Shown here: positions 1 to 11,264 of the stretch, piece by piece | Numbering within the stretch: the stretch's first letter is position 1 | Layout of the letters: each line of letters opens with the position of its first letter | Position numbers and translations under genes: made by a program | Source: Chlamydomonas sphaeroides | Taxonomy: Eukaryota > Chlorophyta > Chlorophyceae > Chlamydomonadales > Chlamydomonadaceae | Assembly: GCA_001662425.1 (NCBI GenBank) | Contig: BDDC01000088.1 | Coordinates: forward strand, 54,665 to 118,664 | Length of the DNA: 64,000 nucleotides | Direction: 5' to 3' | Notes under the pieces: model-generated | The model's database searches: none | Told to the model about the DNA's origin: nothing | Seen by the model: the letters and a program-made list of their open reading frames with translations, nothing else

Positions 1-1
1 C

Positions 2-2246
2 GTGGCCTGGGCTCCTGTCGCCGCGCCGCAGACGCTGTTCCGGGGCTGGCAGCCGCTGGCGGAGCCGGCGCGCGGCACGGCCGAGATGCGGACGTGGAAG
101 GAGCTGCTGCAGGGCGACTCGGGCGCGGGCGGGCTGCGCGGCTCGGACGGCGACGGCGGCAGCGGCTCGGACGACCCGTACGCGGCGCTGGTGTGGGAGG
201 TGGTGCTGCCGCCGCTGCGCAGCGCCACGCTCAACAGCTGGGAGCCGCGCGACCCGGAGCCGCTGCTGGCGTGGCTCGAGGTGCGGCGGGGTCACCGCTG
301 GCCTTCCCGTGAAGGCTCGCCGCCGACGGCTCGCTGAGGGTGTCTGGCGCGCTTTCGGCGCTGGAGCAGGGGGCCGGCCTTACCAGGTTGCGGCACGAGG
401 CTCGGCCGTGCTGCCGTTTGGTTGCCCACTCCCATGGTCGGCCCCAGGCCCATGCCGGCACTGAGCTTCCTCCCTTCCCCACCCTCCCCCTGGGGCCCCA
501 GGTGTGGGAGCCGCTGCTGCTGCCCAGCGCGCTGGGGCACCTGTTTGAGATGCTGGTGCTGCCCAAGCTGCGGCGCGCGGTCACGGACTGGGAGCCGCGG
601 CAGGAGACGGTGCCCATCCACGCCTGGCTCTTCCCCTGGCTGCCCTACCTGGGCCAGGTGCGAGGAGCAGCGCAGGCGCCGGGGCAGGGGCAAGGGGACC
701 GGCCGTGAGGTCTGGCCAAGGGCGCGGCCCCTTTGGGCTTTTGCATGGCGCGTAGCCGCCCCACTGCCGTTGCAGCCCCCTGCCCTGCATGTTGACCTCC
801 CTGCGCCCTTCCACCTCCTGCCCTCCCGCCCGCTTTGCCCCAGGCCCTGGACGAGCTGTACCCCCAGATCCGCCACAAGCTGGACGTGGCGCTGCAGGCC
901 TGGCACCCCAGCGACGGCTCCGCGCTGGCGCTGCTGTCGCCCTGGCACCGCGTGTGGGGCGCGCCCGAGTGGGACGCCTTCATGTCCAAGGTGCGCACCC
1001 CACCGGAGAGCCCCGCGGACAGGGGCCCACCGCCTGACCCTCGCAGCGCCACGTGTACTCTGTGCCCCACTGCGTCACAGACCCAGCCCTGCGCCTCCGT
1101 CCACTTGCTGCTTGCTGCGTTGCTCCACGCCCTGCCCTGCTCCGCCCCGGCGCCGGTGCCTCACGCCCGCCCTGCCCGCCCTGACACACACACACACCCG
1201 GCTCCACGCAGGCCATCCTGCCCAAGCTGGCGCTGGCGCTGTCCCAGATGGACATCAACCCTGCAGCGCAGCAGCTGGAGCCGTGGCAGTGGGCCATGGC
1301 CTGGAAGGACGCCGTGTCGCCGCAGCTCATGGCGGGGCTGCTGGAGCGCGCCTTCTTCCCACGGTGCGAGGGGGCCCGAGCGACAGCAGCAGCAGCAGCA
1401 GCAGGCGCCGGCAGCGCACACGCCTCAGCAGGCAGCCTAGCTGGGGCCTGGCGTCTCCCGCCCTGCTCTGCTCTGCGCGCACATAAAGGCCTTACGCGTG
1501 TGCTCCCTGTGTTGCGCGCTCCCCGCAGCTGGCACGCGGTGCTTCAGCACTGGCTCACGCACGGCGCAGACTTCGACGAGGTCACGCGCTGGTACCTGGG
1601 CTGGAAGAGCAGCGTGCCGCAGGGAGTGCTGGACCACGAGCGGGTGAGGGCGCAGTTCAACGCGGCGCTCAACACCATGAACAGCGTGCTGGAGGTGAGG
1701 GAGGGAGGGATCGTACAGGTGGTGGCGGAGTGGGCGGCGATGGCGGGGTGCCGAAGGGCTGGGGTGCAGTGGGCTGATGTGGTGCATGCGACCGCACCGT
1801 CGTGTGGGTGCGCCAGGCCCACACCCGCAACATGTGACAAACGCTTCTCGGTGGCTCTCCTCTAACCCCGCTCCAACCCCAACTTTTCTCGCACGTAGAA
1901 CGGCACGCTGCCGCCGCAGCCGGCAGCCTTTGGCGGCGCGTACGGCGCCCACGACCCCGCCGCAGCCGGCTACGCCACCGCCGTGGCGGCGGCCGCAGCC
2001 GCAGCCGCCAGCCGCGACCTCACGCTGCGCGACCTGGTGTTGCGCTTCGCCGAGGAGCACGGCGTGGAGTTCCAGCCGCGCGCGGGGCGCAGCCACGAGG
2101 GGCTGCAGGTGTACGGCTTTGGGGCCGTGAGCGTGGTGCTGGACAACACCAACGGCGTGGTGCGGGCGCAGCTGGGGCCGCGCTGGGCGCCCGTGTCGCT
2201 GGACCAGCTGGTGTCGCTGGCGGCGGCTCGCGCGGCGGGGAAATAG
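2..2246 (+). CDS. TFIP11: TFIP11/STIP-type spliceosome disassembly factor, C-terminal part (5' end outside window)
   Basis: Six exons can be joined in phase: 2-280 (open at the window edge), 502-657, 844-990, 1212-1363, 1529-1694 and 1899-2246, giving 415 residues to a TAG stop. The protein has the GCFC-like helical region of tuftelin-interacting protein 11: repeated W/L-rich blocks such as VWEPLLLPSALGHLFEMLVL, a PWHRVWG block near 955 and a WLTHGADFDEVTRWYLGWK block near 1550. It ends in the compact C-terminal domain (LRDLVLRFAEEHGVEF, then YGFGAVSVVLDN). In the family, the N-terminal G-patch stimulates the helicase DHX15/Prp43 to take apart the intron-lariat spliceosome in the nucleus; that part lies upstream of this window. 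All junctions are GT-AG. Family assignment is strong; the exon-1 upstream boundary is unknown. Confidence 0.85.
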
Positions 2247-3035
2247 GGGAAGAGGGGAAGGCATCGCTGGCTGCGTAGGGTCGTAGGGTCGTGGCTGGTG
2301 AGGTGGATTTTGGCTTGTCGCTGGGCCAGCTGGTGTCGCTGGCGGCGGCGCGGGTGGGGCCGAGGTGATAGGGAGGGGAGGGGTGGATGCGTTGGCCTTG
2401 CATGGGGCGAGGTGGGTGGGGGCTGGGTGCGTGCGGGAAGCGGGCAAGGGGTGGCTAGTGTGAGCGGAGCGATGAGCGCGAGTGCAGGATGCGCGTGTGC
2501 TGCTGGGCGAGGGGGGCGTTGCGTGCCGCGGGGTGCCGTTGTGCGGGGCGCTGCGGGACAGGTGCGGCGCTTGCTCTGGCGGCGATTGCAACGCATGATT
2601 TGACGGCAATTGTTACTGCCAATCGCGCTGGTGCCATGTCCTGCTTCATGCGTTGATATCATCCTATCAAGGCGATGCTGGGATTGCAGCCGGGGCCCGA
2701 GCCTGAGCTGGACAGAGCTGGACTTGCAAGGTCCAGCAAGCCCCCTGCGGCGATGCCAGGGTGGCCGCTCGCGCGGATGCGCGCTCGTCGGCCCCAGCAG
2801 GCCCCCACCAACACCTGCTCCTCACACCACACACCGCACAGCGCCTGCGTCCTCGCCACGGCAGCCCACGCTGTCAGGCCCCGTCCTTGGGCGCCCCATG
2901 AGGCACCGGCACTGCTCCCCACGCATCCACGAGTCCATGCATGCCCACCGCCGCCAGCAACATCAGCACGCCTTGGAAGTCAGGGGTCACACGGGTCTGG
3001 CTGGCAGTAGCGACCCTGCCTGCCTGGGGCACTCC
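2247..3035. other. Convergent intergenic region, 3' ends of TFIP11 and DNA ligase
   Basis: No gene is supported here. The region should hold the 3' UTRs of the two converging genes. I saw no clear TGTAA signal for either. The only structure noted is the partial duplication of the TFIP11 end. Confidence 0.6.
2316..2354 (+). repeat. Partial duplicate of the TFIP11 C-terminal coding end
   Basis: About 39 bases match the last exon at 2194-2232 with few changes, 122 bases further on and beyond the stop codon. The copy would read SLGQLVSLAAAR where the gene reads SLDQLVSLAAAR. It lies in the presumed 3' UTR. Confidence 0.7.
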
Positions 3036-6000
3036 TCACTCCTCCTCCGCCTCCTGCTCCTTCTCCTTGGCGGCCTGCGTGGGGTGGTGCACAGCACACC
3101 AGGTCGTCACCCACCGCCAGCTTCAGCCGCCTGGAACTGCTTGGCCAAAAAGAAATGGAGAAACGCGACCGAAGGCCCCCTCCCACTGCAGCCGGCTGGA
3201 GCTCCCTGCCCGTTGCGCGCCGACGGGCCCCCGCGCTGACGCGCCTCCGCCCCACCGCACATAGTGCCGCGCATTCGCCCTTCACTCACTGCGCTTCGCC
3301 ACCCCCTCCCGCCTGCCCCTGCTGCCCCGCCCACCTGCTGCTGCCGGATGACGGCCTGCGAGCGGAACATCTCGGCCACCTGCGTGGCGCTGGTGGCGTC
3401 CTCGGGCCCCTTGTCCTCGCGCACTCGGATGAGCCGCGGGAAGCTGCGGCCGGCGGAGAGGGCGGCGCGCAGTGACTAGGGTCCGTGAAGCCCGCAGCGC
3501 AACGCCTAGCGGCGCGCAGTGACGAGGGCCCGTGAAGCCCGCAGCGCAACGTCTAGCGGCGCGCAGTGACGAGGGTCCGTGAAGCCCGCAGCGCAACGCC
3601 TAGCGGTTCGCAGTGACGAGGGCCCGTGAAGCCCGCAGCGCAACGCCTAGCAGTCTCCAGTGTGTGTCAAGTTAGCGCCAGGGGCCAGAGCGGGGATGCG
3701 GCCATCGGGTGCTGGCCCCCCCCCAGGGCAGCCTCAGCCTCGCCAAGCCGCGCCTCGCTTACCGGATGCTGATGCCCTTGGTGGGGTCCACCAGCCCCAC
3801 CGCCGCCTGGTGCACGGGGCTGATGGACAGGTCGGCGGCCTTGACCTCCCACACCGCCGCCGTGTCGAACCACACATCCGGCACCAGCGCGTCGCTCCAC
3901 CTGCAGCCGCGGCACGGGGCGACGGGCAGGCGCTGGGGTGATGGGCAGGCACGTGGGTGACGGGCAGGCGCGGGGCCGGGCGGGGACGGGGACAGTGAGT
4001 CGCAGGCACGGCATGTTGCGGTATGGCTTCGTGGCTGCTGGCAACATCTTGTGCCAGTTTCCCGGGCAGCCGCCAGTGGTCCCACCTGTAGTAGGGCCGC
4101 GGCTGCGGGATGACGTGCGGCCGCATGGAGTCGGCGAGCTGCTGCAGCTGCTCCTCGCTGAAGCCGGTGCCCAGCTTGCTGATGGTCTGGTAGGTCTCTG
4201 TGTCGGGGTCGAAGATGCCGAGCAGGTAGGCCCCGAACACGCCTGGAAGGATGGGGGCGGGGAGGAGGGCAGGGCAAGAGGAGCTCACGAATGGGCGTCA
4301 GCGGCCGGCGGCCTGGGCTGTTCCGGACCCGCGCATTGGTAGAGCACGACACGCCTTGCAGAGCCTGGGCCCGGCCCTCACGCTGCATCTGTTCCATTCC
4401 GCCTCATGACACCATTCCTCATTTCGTTCAGCGTCTGTATGATCAGCGCGCTCACCACACCCTGCGCTGCACCGCTCCCCTCCCCGCCTCCCAGCCTCAC
4501 CCGTGCGCTTGCCCTTGCCGTAGAAGCCGCCCAGCGGCACCACATCGAAAGTGTCGCCCACACCCTCCTGCGCCCAACAGCGGGCACCAAGGCAGCGATC
4601 CCTCAGCCTGCGCAAGCCCCAGCACCCGTCGCCAGGCTGCCGCGTAGCAACCCCCGGCCCCTCCCGCCTGCAATGCGTAGCACAGCCCCTTCTCGACTCC
4701 GGGCTCCGCTGCCGTGGCAGCGCCCCCTCCCCCTCCCGTCCCACGCCCCGCATGCACTCGCCATGTAGTCCTTCTTCAGCTTGAGCCAGTGGCTGGAGCG
4801 CTTGGACGGCTCGTACGTGTCCCTGAGCGTCTTGACGATGAGCCCCTCGGTGCCCGCCTCCACCGACTCGGTCAGGAAGCTCTGGGCAGGACAGTTCAGG
4901 AAGGGGGTGGGGTAAGGGTAGGTAGCAGCCGTGGGGCCGATGGGAGCCCCAGCTGCTGCCACAACGTGCACGCCATCCTCCCCGTTCCCCTCACCGCACC
5001 TCGAGCTGCTCCACGTCGCGGCTGGTCTTGTAGGAGGCAAAGGCCAGCTGGCCCTCCCGCTCCTCCAGCGCGCTGTACAGCGCCTCGCGCCGCTCCGTGA
5101 GCGGCTTGTGCAGCAGCGACTCGCCGTTGAGGTAGAGGCAGTCGAACGCAAACAGCACCACCTGCGGGAGGGCGGTGGCGGGGCCGGGCGGCGACGAGGA
5201 GGGGCCCGGCGGATGCGGAGCGGCTCGAGTTGGCGGCAGCACAGGGAGGGACACGGCAGGTGCAGGTGCAGGTGCAGGTGCAGGTGCGGAGTTCAGGTGC
5301 AGGTGCGGAGTGCAGGTGCAAATGGGAGTGCAGGTGCGGAGTGCAGGTGGGGAGTGCAGGTGCAGGTGCAGGTGGGGAGTGCAGGTGCGGAGTGCCAGGG
5401 GGCCGGCCGTGGAAGACGCGCTCAACGGCCTCAGCACATGAGGCGGCAGGTCGTTGGGCCCCCACCTGGACCTTGATGTCGCCCACCGCCACGTCCTTGC
5501 GCGCGCGCGTCGACAGCACCTGCGGCGCAGCGCACCACATGCCAACAAAACATGGCGTCAGCGCATGCCTCCGCATGGGGCACGGGGCGCTCTGGTCGCC
5601 ACCAGCAGGCACCAGCACCCGGGGCCCAATAACCACACCCTGCCGGGCGCCTGCCTCGGGCCCTTTGCTATCCTCACGGCTCGCTCCGCTCCGCTCCGCT
5701 GCTGCCCATGCGGGCGCTCGAACACACCTGGAAGGGCAGGATCTTCTTCTTCTCGTTGTCGTACGCCACCGCCTCGCTGTCAAACACAATGGACTTGACG
5801 TGCGGCCGCAGCAGCCCCCGCAGCCGCGCCACAATGTCGGGGTACTTGGGCGTGTTGTTCTCCGAGTTCCTGCACCGGAGGTGGGAGAGGGCATGACAGC
5901 GGGACCGGGCGGACGGGGGCACTGCAACCCCGGGGGCCCAGGGAGGAGCTCCGGGGACGCCACTTTGCCCAGTACGCCCGCGCGCGACTCCGGCTTCCAC

Positions 6001-8074
6001 CACTCCATGTCCCCGCACAACGCCTCGCACCCACGGACACCCCTCTCCCCCTGCTCCCCCCATTCTGCCCAACGCCGCACCTGCTGAAGATGTGCACCAC
6101 CTTGCCGCCCTCCTGCACGTGCACCTGCGCCCGCTCGCCGTCGTACTTGTACTCCACAGTGAACTCGGTGTCGGTGAACTTCTCCAGCACCTCGCCCACG
6201 CCCGTGGTGGGCTGCGAGGGGGGAGGGCGGAGCGGCAACACGGGGCAGGCCAGGTCAGCGAGCAACGCGGCGCCGGGTGCGGGCGCGCTTGGTGCAGGGA
6301 CGCTGGGTGCTGTGCCGTGTGGCGGCCGACGGCCGCAGCGCAGCCCGTGCGGTAGGGCGGCGGCCCCCGGGGGGGGCCCCCGGCGGCTGGACCAGCTGCC
6401 GCAGCGGTGTGGGCAGCGGCGCCAAGGGCTTGGGCCCTGGTCGCACCTTGGCCAGCATGGGCTTGACGGGCACCCCCGGCATGAAGTGGCAGCGGCTGAG
6501 CAGGTCCTCGGTGCCGCTCTCCAGCAGTGCGGGGATGAGCTGCGGGCGGGGAGGGGAGGGAAGGGGCGCCGAGGCAGGGCATTCCATGACGATGGCGTGA
6601 AGCGAGCCGCTGCCTCCTGCACGCTGCTGCCGACCCCCGCTCCAGGCCCCCTCTGAGGGCCGTCCCGCCGCAGCGCCCACAGCGCGCCCCGCCCCTGCCT
6701 GCCCTCCTCCCTTGCTCGCCTGCCTCCCTCGCCCCTCACCACGTCGTAGGAGGGGCACTCGCTGTAGGCCTGCTTGACCACCTGCGCCGCCGCCTCCAGC
6801 CGCTCCGCCAGCGCCGTGCCCTTGTCGCCCACGCCGTCCCGGTGCAGCGTCACCGCGTGCGCCAGAGCCACCAGCACGCTCTGCTCCGCCAGCCCGATGC
6901 GCAGCTTGGCCTGGCGGGTGCGTGGATGGGCGGGTGCGTGGATGGGCGGGTGCGCGTTGGCGGGTGGGTGGGTGGGTGGGTGGGNNNNNNNNNNNNNNNN
7001 NNNNNNNNNNNNNNNNNNNNNNNNNNNNNNNNNNNNNNNNNNNNNNNNNNNNNNNNNNNNNNNNNNNNNNNNNNNNNNNNNNNNNNNNNNNNNNNNNNNN
7101 NNNNNNNNNNNNNNNNNNNNNNNNNNNNNNNNNNNNNNNNNNNNNNNNNNNNNNNNNNNNNNNNNNNNNNNNNNNNNNNNNNNNNNNNNNNNNNNNNNNN
7201 NNNNNNNNNNNNNNNNNNNNNNNNNNNNNNNNNNNNNNNNNNNNNNNNNNNNNNNNNNNNNNNNNNNNNNNNNNNNNNNNNNNNNNNNNNNNNNNNNNNN
7301 NNNNNNNNNNNNNNNNNNNNNNNNNNNNNNNNNNNNNNNNNNNNNNNNNNNNNNNAATGCGAAGGCAAGCGGGCGTAGTTGCGTGGGTGGGTGGGTGTAA
7401 TCCTCTTGCCTGCAGCGAGCGGATCACGTAGCCCGTCTCGTTGCCCTTGGCCGCAGCCAGCATCTTGACAATCATGCCGCGCTTGTGGTCGCCGCTCTTG
7501 GCGCCGGAAGTCTGACGGTGCGGCCCGGGGCCACATTGGGCAGGGGCATGTGTGTGGGAGGGGGTGAGGCGCAGGCGTGCGCTCTTGGGGACGAGGAGCC
7601 GAGGTGCGGCAACGGGTGAGGCGCAGGGGTGCGAGCAGGGCTGGTCTGGCGGCGACCGCCGCGCTGAGGGCACGTGGGTTTGGGGCGCTGACGTGGGTGG
7701 CAGCCCGTGGCGGCGGACCTGCGCGATGTCCTTGAAGCTCTTGAGCACGCTGGCGATGGTGAGCGGCGGCGGCGTGAACATGGTGCGCTGCGTGCTGCGG
7801 GCGCCTGCGGCAGAGTCGCGGCAGAGCAGGCAGCAGGGTCGCAGCCAGCGCATGCAGGGGCGGCGTGGCGGGCGGCCGGTGGCGGGCGGCCGGACGCTGC
7901 AGGGACCGCGGGGGTGGAGGCCTTGTGCCCGCTGCCCTGCAGCACAGCGGCGCCAAGCACCCACGGCGCGGCGCAGTGGGCACGGCACACTCTGCGGGTC
8001 CAGGGCTTCTGCGACCCATGGACCCTCGGCTGCGGGCGCGGCAGCCTGGGCCCCCGCGGTCTGGGGCGCAACAA

Positions 8075-8106
<32 letters not shown>

Positions 8107-10512
8107 CCCACGCACCCACGGCCACGACGCCCAGGTCGCCGCTGGTTTCGTAGGCCTTCTTGATGCTCGCCTCGTTCTTGCCGGTGGCCTCGCACAGCGC
8201 CTGCGGGGGAGGCGCGGGACAAGCGCGGCAGGGGCGGGACATGGAGGGGGCTGGGCTTGATGCGCAGGTAGGGGCGGGACATGGTGGGGGCGGGGCTTGG
8301 TGCGCAGGTAGGCAGCACCGCTCCGCAGACACCGGCCCCTGCTGCAGCAAGCCAAGGGGGGCCATCCCCTGGTAGTGCCCAACACGCTGGCCGGCGTGCG
8401 TGTCACCCACCCCGCGGCCGCCGGCGTGCGTGTGACCCACCCCGCGGCCGCTTTCTACTATCATCATCACCTCTCTCCGCATCTAGTACCCCTCTCGGTT
8501 CACCGGCGCCCCTGCCCCCTGGCCCCCACTCGCCCGTATAAGCGTGGCCTCCCCGATGCCCAGCTCGATGCCGGTGTGGGCCGGAGCCACCCGGTTGACG
8601 CACAGGTAGGTGGCGGGCAGCAGGTCGGCCGGCTGCGTGGCCAGCATCGCCCGGAAGGCAGACACAAGCAGCGCCACGATCTCCAGCCGCTTGGTGGTCT
8701 CCGCGATGGCCTGCGGGGAAAGGAGGGAGGGAGGGAGGGGGAAGCAGGTGTCAGGTGCCAGGCCCAGCGCGCGGGCGAGGCGTGGCTGGTCGAAGCGCGT
8801 TGGAGCGGGCAGGGCGCGCAGCTGGGTGGCCAGGCGTGGCGGCGCGGTTGCAAGCGCAGCTGGGCGGGTGGGCAGCAGTGGCGGCGGCGGCAGGGGCGCT
8901 GGCTGCCGTGGCGACGGGCGCACCTCGAAGGTGTTGGCCAGCAGCGCGTAGGGCACGGGCGCGCCCTCCTTCCAGGTGATGAGCTTGCGGAAGTCGTCCT
9001 CCGCGTACTTGGCCGCAGCCGCCAGCGCGCCCGTGCCAACGCCCTCCATCTGCGGCCAGGGGGAGGGGCGAGAGGTCAGAGGGAGGGGCGAGAGGTCAGA
9101 GGGAGGGGCGAGAGGTCTGAGGGCGGGGCGAGAGGTCTGAGGGCGGGGCGAGAGGTCTGAGGGAGGGGCGAGAGGTCTGAGGGAGGGGCGAGAGGTCAGA
9201 GCGCTCGTCGCATGCGTGCCCGTGAGGTCCGCCTAACCGCGGCAGACCACCGTCCAGCGGCCAGGGAGGCTGCTCAGCTGCAGCCGCGCTATAGCGAGCA
9301 GCGGCCGCCACGAGCCGCACGCCAAGCGGCACGCAGCGCGATAGACATTTGGGAGCGGCGCGCAACGGGGTGCAGCACAGGCAGATGCCGTACCGTGGCT
9401 CCCTTGGCAGCCCCCTTGGTGCCCTTCTTCTTGGCGCCCTTTCTCTTGGCGCCGGGCAGCGCGCCCTCCGGCAGAATGGGGTTGGCCTCGCCGCCCTCGT
9501 CCTCGTCGCTGTCCGAGATGGGGTCCTCATCCTCATCCTCGTCGCCGTCCGCCGCCGCCGCAGCGCCGTCCTCGCCGTCCTCCTCGCGCGTGCTCTTGGC
9601 CCCCGCGGCCAGCCGCTTGGCCTTGGCGGCGGGGCTCGCGGAGGCTGGCGTCTTAGCCTTGGCCTTGGCCTTGCCGGCCGGGGACGCGGCGGCCGGCGAG
9701 GCGGCGGCGGCGGCGGCCTTGCGTGCGGCGGGGCGCTGGAAGATGGAAGCCAGAGGGCCGCTGGGTTTGGGCGCGCCGCCTCCAGAGGTGCTGGGGGCGG
9801 CGGTGCTGGGTGCCGCGGCCGGCTCAGCGTCCGCGTCGGGGGCCTGCGGCGGCGTGGCAGGGGTGGCAAGGGCTGTGATGACTGCCACGTGTCAATGGCG
9901 CCCCGACCCCAAGCAGGAACGCCTGCCCCCTGGAACCCGTTGCGTCCCTGGATTCACAATTGAATGCGCCCTTGGGTCCCGCTGCCGCATCTGAATCTGA
10001 CTGCGCCTTGGGATCCGGGCGCACCTTGGGCGTGGTGGCAGCGGGCGCCATTGCCCCCGCCTCCTTCATGGGCTCGTCCAGGGACTCCATCGCAGCAACC
10101 CCGACCGCAGCGCCGGTACCCGGGGCGGGCCCCGGCTTGGCAACATCGTCCTCGTCCTCATCCTCGTCCTGGATGACCGTCCGCCGCAGCCGCTTGCGGG
10201 CGGGCTTGGCGTCCGCGCCAGCGTTCTCCTGCGGCCAAGGTGCGTGCCACGCCCTCACGTATGTCCTCCCGTCACCCCTGGACACTCGCCCGCCCCTCAG
10301 GCCAGCCACGCGCCATAACCGTCATTCCAACGTTCGGGTGAAAGCACCTGATCACTGTCAGGCTCCTGCTTCGCGGGCTCCGGCTTGGCCTCCGGTGCTG
10401 CCGGCTCGGGTTTGGGCTTCGGGGCGGGTACTGCAGCTGGCTTTGCCGCCGAGTCCTTGCCGGCAGGTTTGTTGCCGTTAGAAAAGAAGGCGCCGATGCT
10501 CTTTTGCTTCAT
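3036..10512 (-). CDS. LIG1: DNA ligase I (ATP-dependent, replicative)
   Basis: Twenty exons chain in phase to 925 residues: 10512-10348, 10228-10025, 9843-9394, 9049-8924, 8710-8534, 8200-8116, 7804-7719, 7511-7410, 6910-6740, 6539-6447, 6211-6081, 5869-5728, 5519-5466, 5161-5000, 4881-4762, 4567-4501, 4242-4086, 3900-3763, 3443-3335, 3074-3036. The start methionine opens a PCNA-interacting box (QKSIGAFF, residues 3-10). A disordered acidic and Ala/Lys-rich linker follows to about residue 270, then the helical DNA-binding domain, the adenylation domain with active-site motif KYDGER (Lys near 575) and motif EGLIVKTL, and the OB-fold ending in VREDKGPEDAT and an acidic tail. It seals nicks between Okazaki fragments and in excision repair. 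Introns after exons 5, 8 and 15 need GC donors. One intron contains the 371-base assembly gap. Confidence 0.93.
3464..3651. repeat. 47-bp tandem repeat, four copies, in a DNA ligase intron
   Basis: Four near-identical 47-base units are joined head to tail (3464-3510, 3511-3557, 3558-3604, 3605-3651), differing at a few positions. They fill 188 of the 319 bases of the intron between ligase exons 18 and 19 and reach to within 20 bases of its 3' splice site on the minus strand. Confidence 0.95.
5260..5397. repeat. Degenerate CAGGTG/CGGAGTG hexamer array
   Basis: About 138 bases of CAGGTG repeats are interspersed with GCGGAGTG or GGGGAGTG variants. They lie in the ligase intron between exons at 5519-5466 and 5161-5000. 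Confidence 0.9.
6905..6984. repeat. G-rich GGGT array next to the assembly gap
   Basis: Two copies of a TGCGTGGATGGGCGGG unit are followed by a run of GGGT. The run stops at the first N, and GGGT copies resume after the gap near 7385. The gap probably hides a longer array in this ligase intron. Confidence 0.8.
6985..7355. other. Assembly gap (371 N)
   Basis: A run of N lies inside the ligase intron between exons 7511-7410 and 6910-6740. The flanking exons join directly in the family alignment (SLQ then AKLRIGLAEQ), so no coding sequence needs to be missing. Confidence 0.99.
8076..8107. repeat. GGC trinucleotide repeat, about ten units
   Basis: A pure GGC run lies inside the ligase intron between exons 8200-8116 and 7804-7719. 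Confidence 0.9.
9061..9200. repeat. 20-bp tandem repeat, seven copies, in a DNA ligase intron
   Basis: Exactly seven 20-base units of the form GGGAGGGGCGAGAGGTCTGA run from 9061 to 9200, with A/C and A/T variants. They sit just upstream of the 3' splice site of the ligase intron between 9843-9394 and 9049-8924. Confidence 0.96.
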
Positions 10513-11264
10513 CGCTGCAGCGCCTTGCGCACAATGGCGCGAATTGTCTGGCGCAGCTCGCTACGAGCGCCCTTCAGGGCCAGGTGGTCACGAGATGCCT
10601 CACTGCAACCTATCGATATATTTAAAGCATTCAGGAGTGATATGGCTGGAGAGTGACGGAACTCGCTCTTGAACTCGCGAAGTCGGTGATGCGTCAGCCT
10701 ATAGTTGCTTCTGTAAGCCTGCTAGGAGTGTAGGTAGATGTCACTTAGTAAGTAGCAAAGCTGCTTGGCTTCCGCCGAGCGAGGACCTTGCCGCGAGCAT
10801 AGCACGCGCAGCAGGAGCACGCACGTCCCCAGCCAACTCCCCTCCTGGCCCCCCTGAAGGCTTTCATGTCGCTTGCTCAGACAGCTTAATGGACTCCACA
10901 TGCCAATGGACCTCGCAAGTAAGAACTTGCAGCGGGCTTACAAGCGCTGGGGATGACCCCGAAAAACGTGACAGCCCTGCTGACCTCCGACTACCTGATC
11001 ATCCCCGTGTCGACAAGACTGACCCCGGCTGGCTTGCGCCGCCAAGTGCCATCGCGTGTGGCCACGCGCCCATTACCCCCTACAAGCCAACGACCCTCAA
11101 ACACCCCTGCAGTGCTACGCCGCACACGTCACAGTACGCCGGCAACAACGCAAGCCACCACTGCCTCTCACAGGGCAGCCCTCGCGCGCCCCACACCGTG
11201 TGCAGCACACCGCACACTGCCACTCAACGACAAGCGCCCACCGCTACCCGGCGGGAGTATGCGC
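10513..11264. other. Ligase promoter side and 3' UTR of isopropylmalate dehydrogenase
   Basis: Both neighbours run on the minus strand. The part next to 10512 should hold the ligase promoter and 5' UTR; the part next to 11265 is the 3' UTR of the dehydrogenase. No further gene is supported. Confidence 0.6.
10938..10942 (-). terminator. Candidate TGTAA polyadenylation signal for isopropylmalate dehydrogenase
   Basis: TTACA on the plus strand reads TGTAA on the gene strand, about 320 bases past the stop. TGTAA is the usual poly(A) motif of chlorophycean algae. Assignment is by position only. Confidence 0.4.

Noticed and set aside
5260..5397. CAGGTG array as a row of plus-strand splice donors
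   Set aside because: The only gene here is on the minus strand, where the array reads CACCTG and offers no donor.
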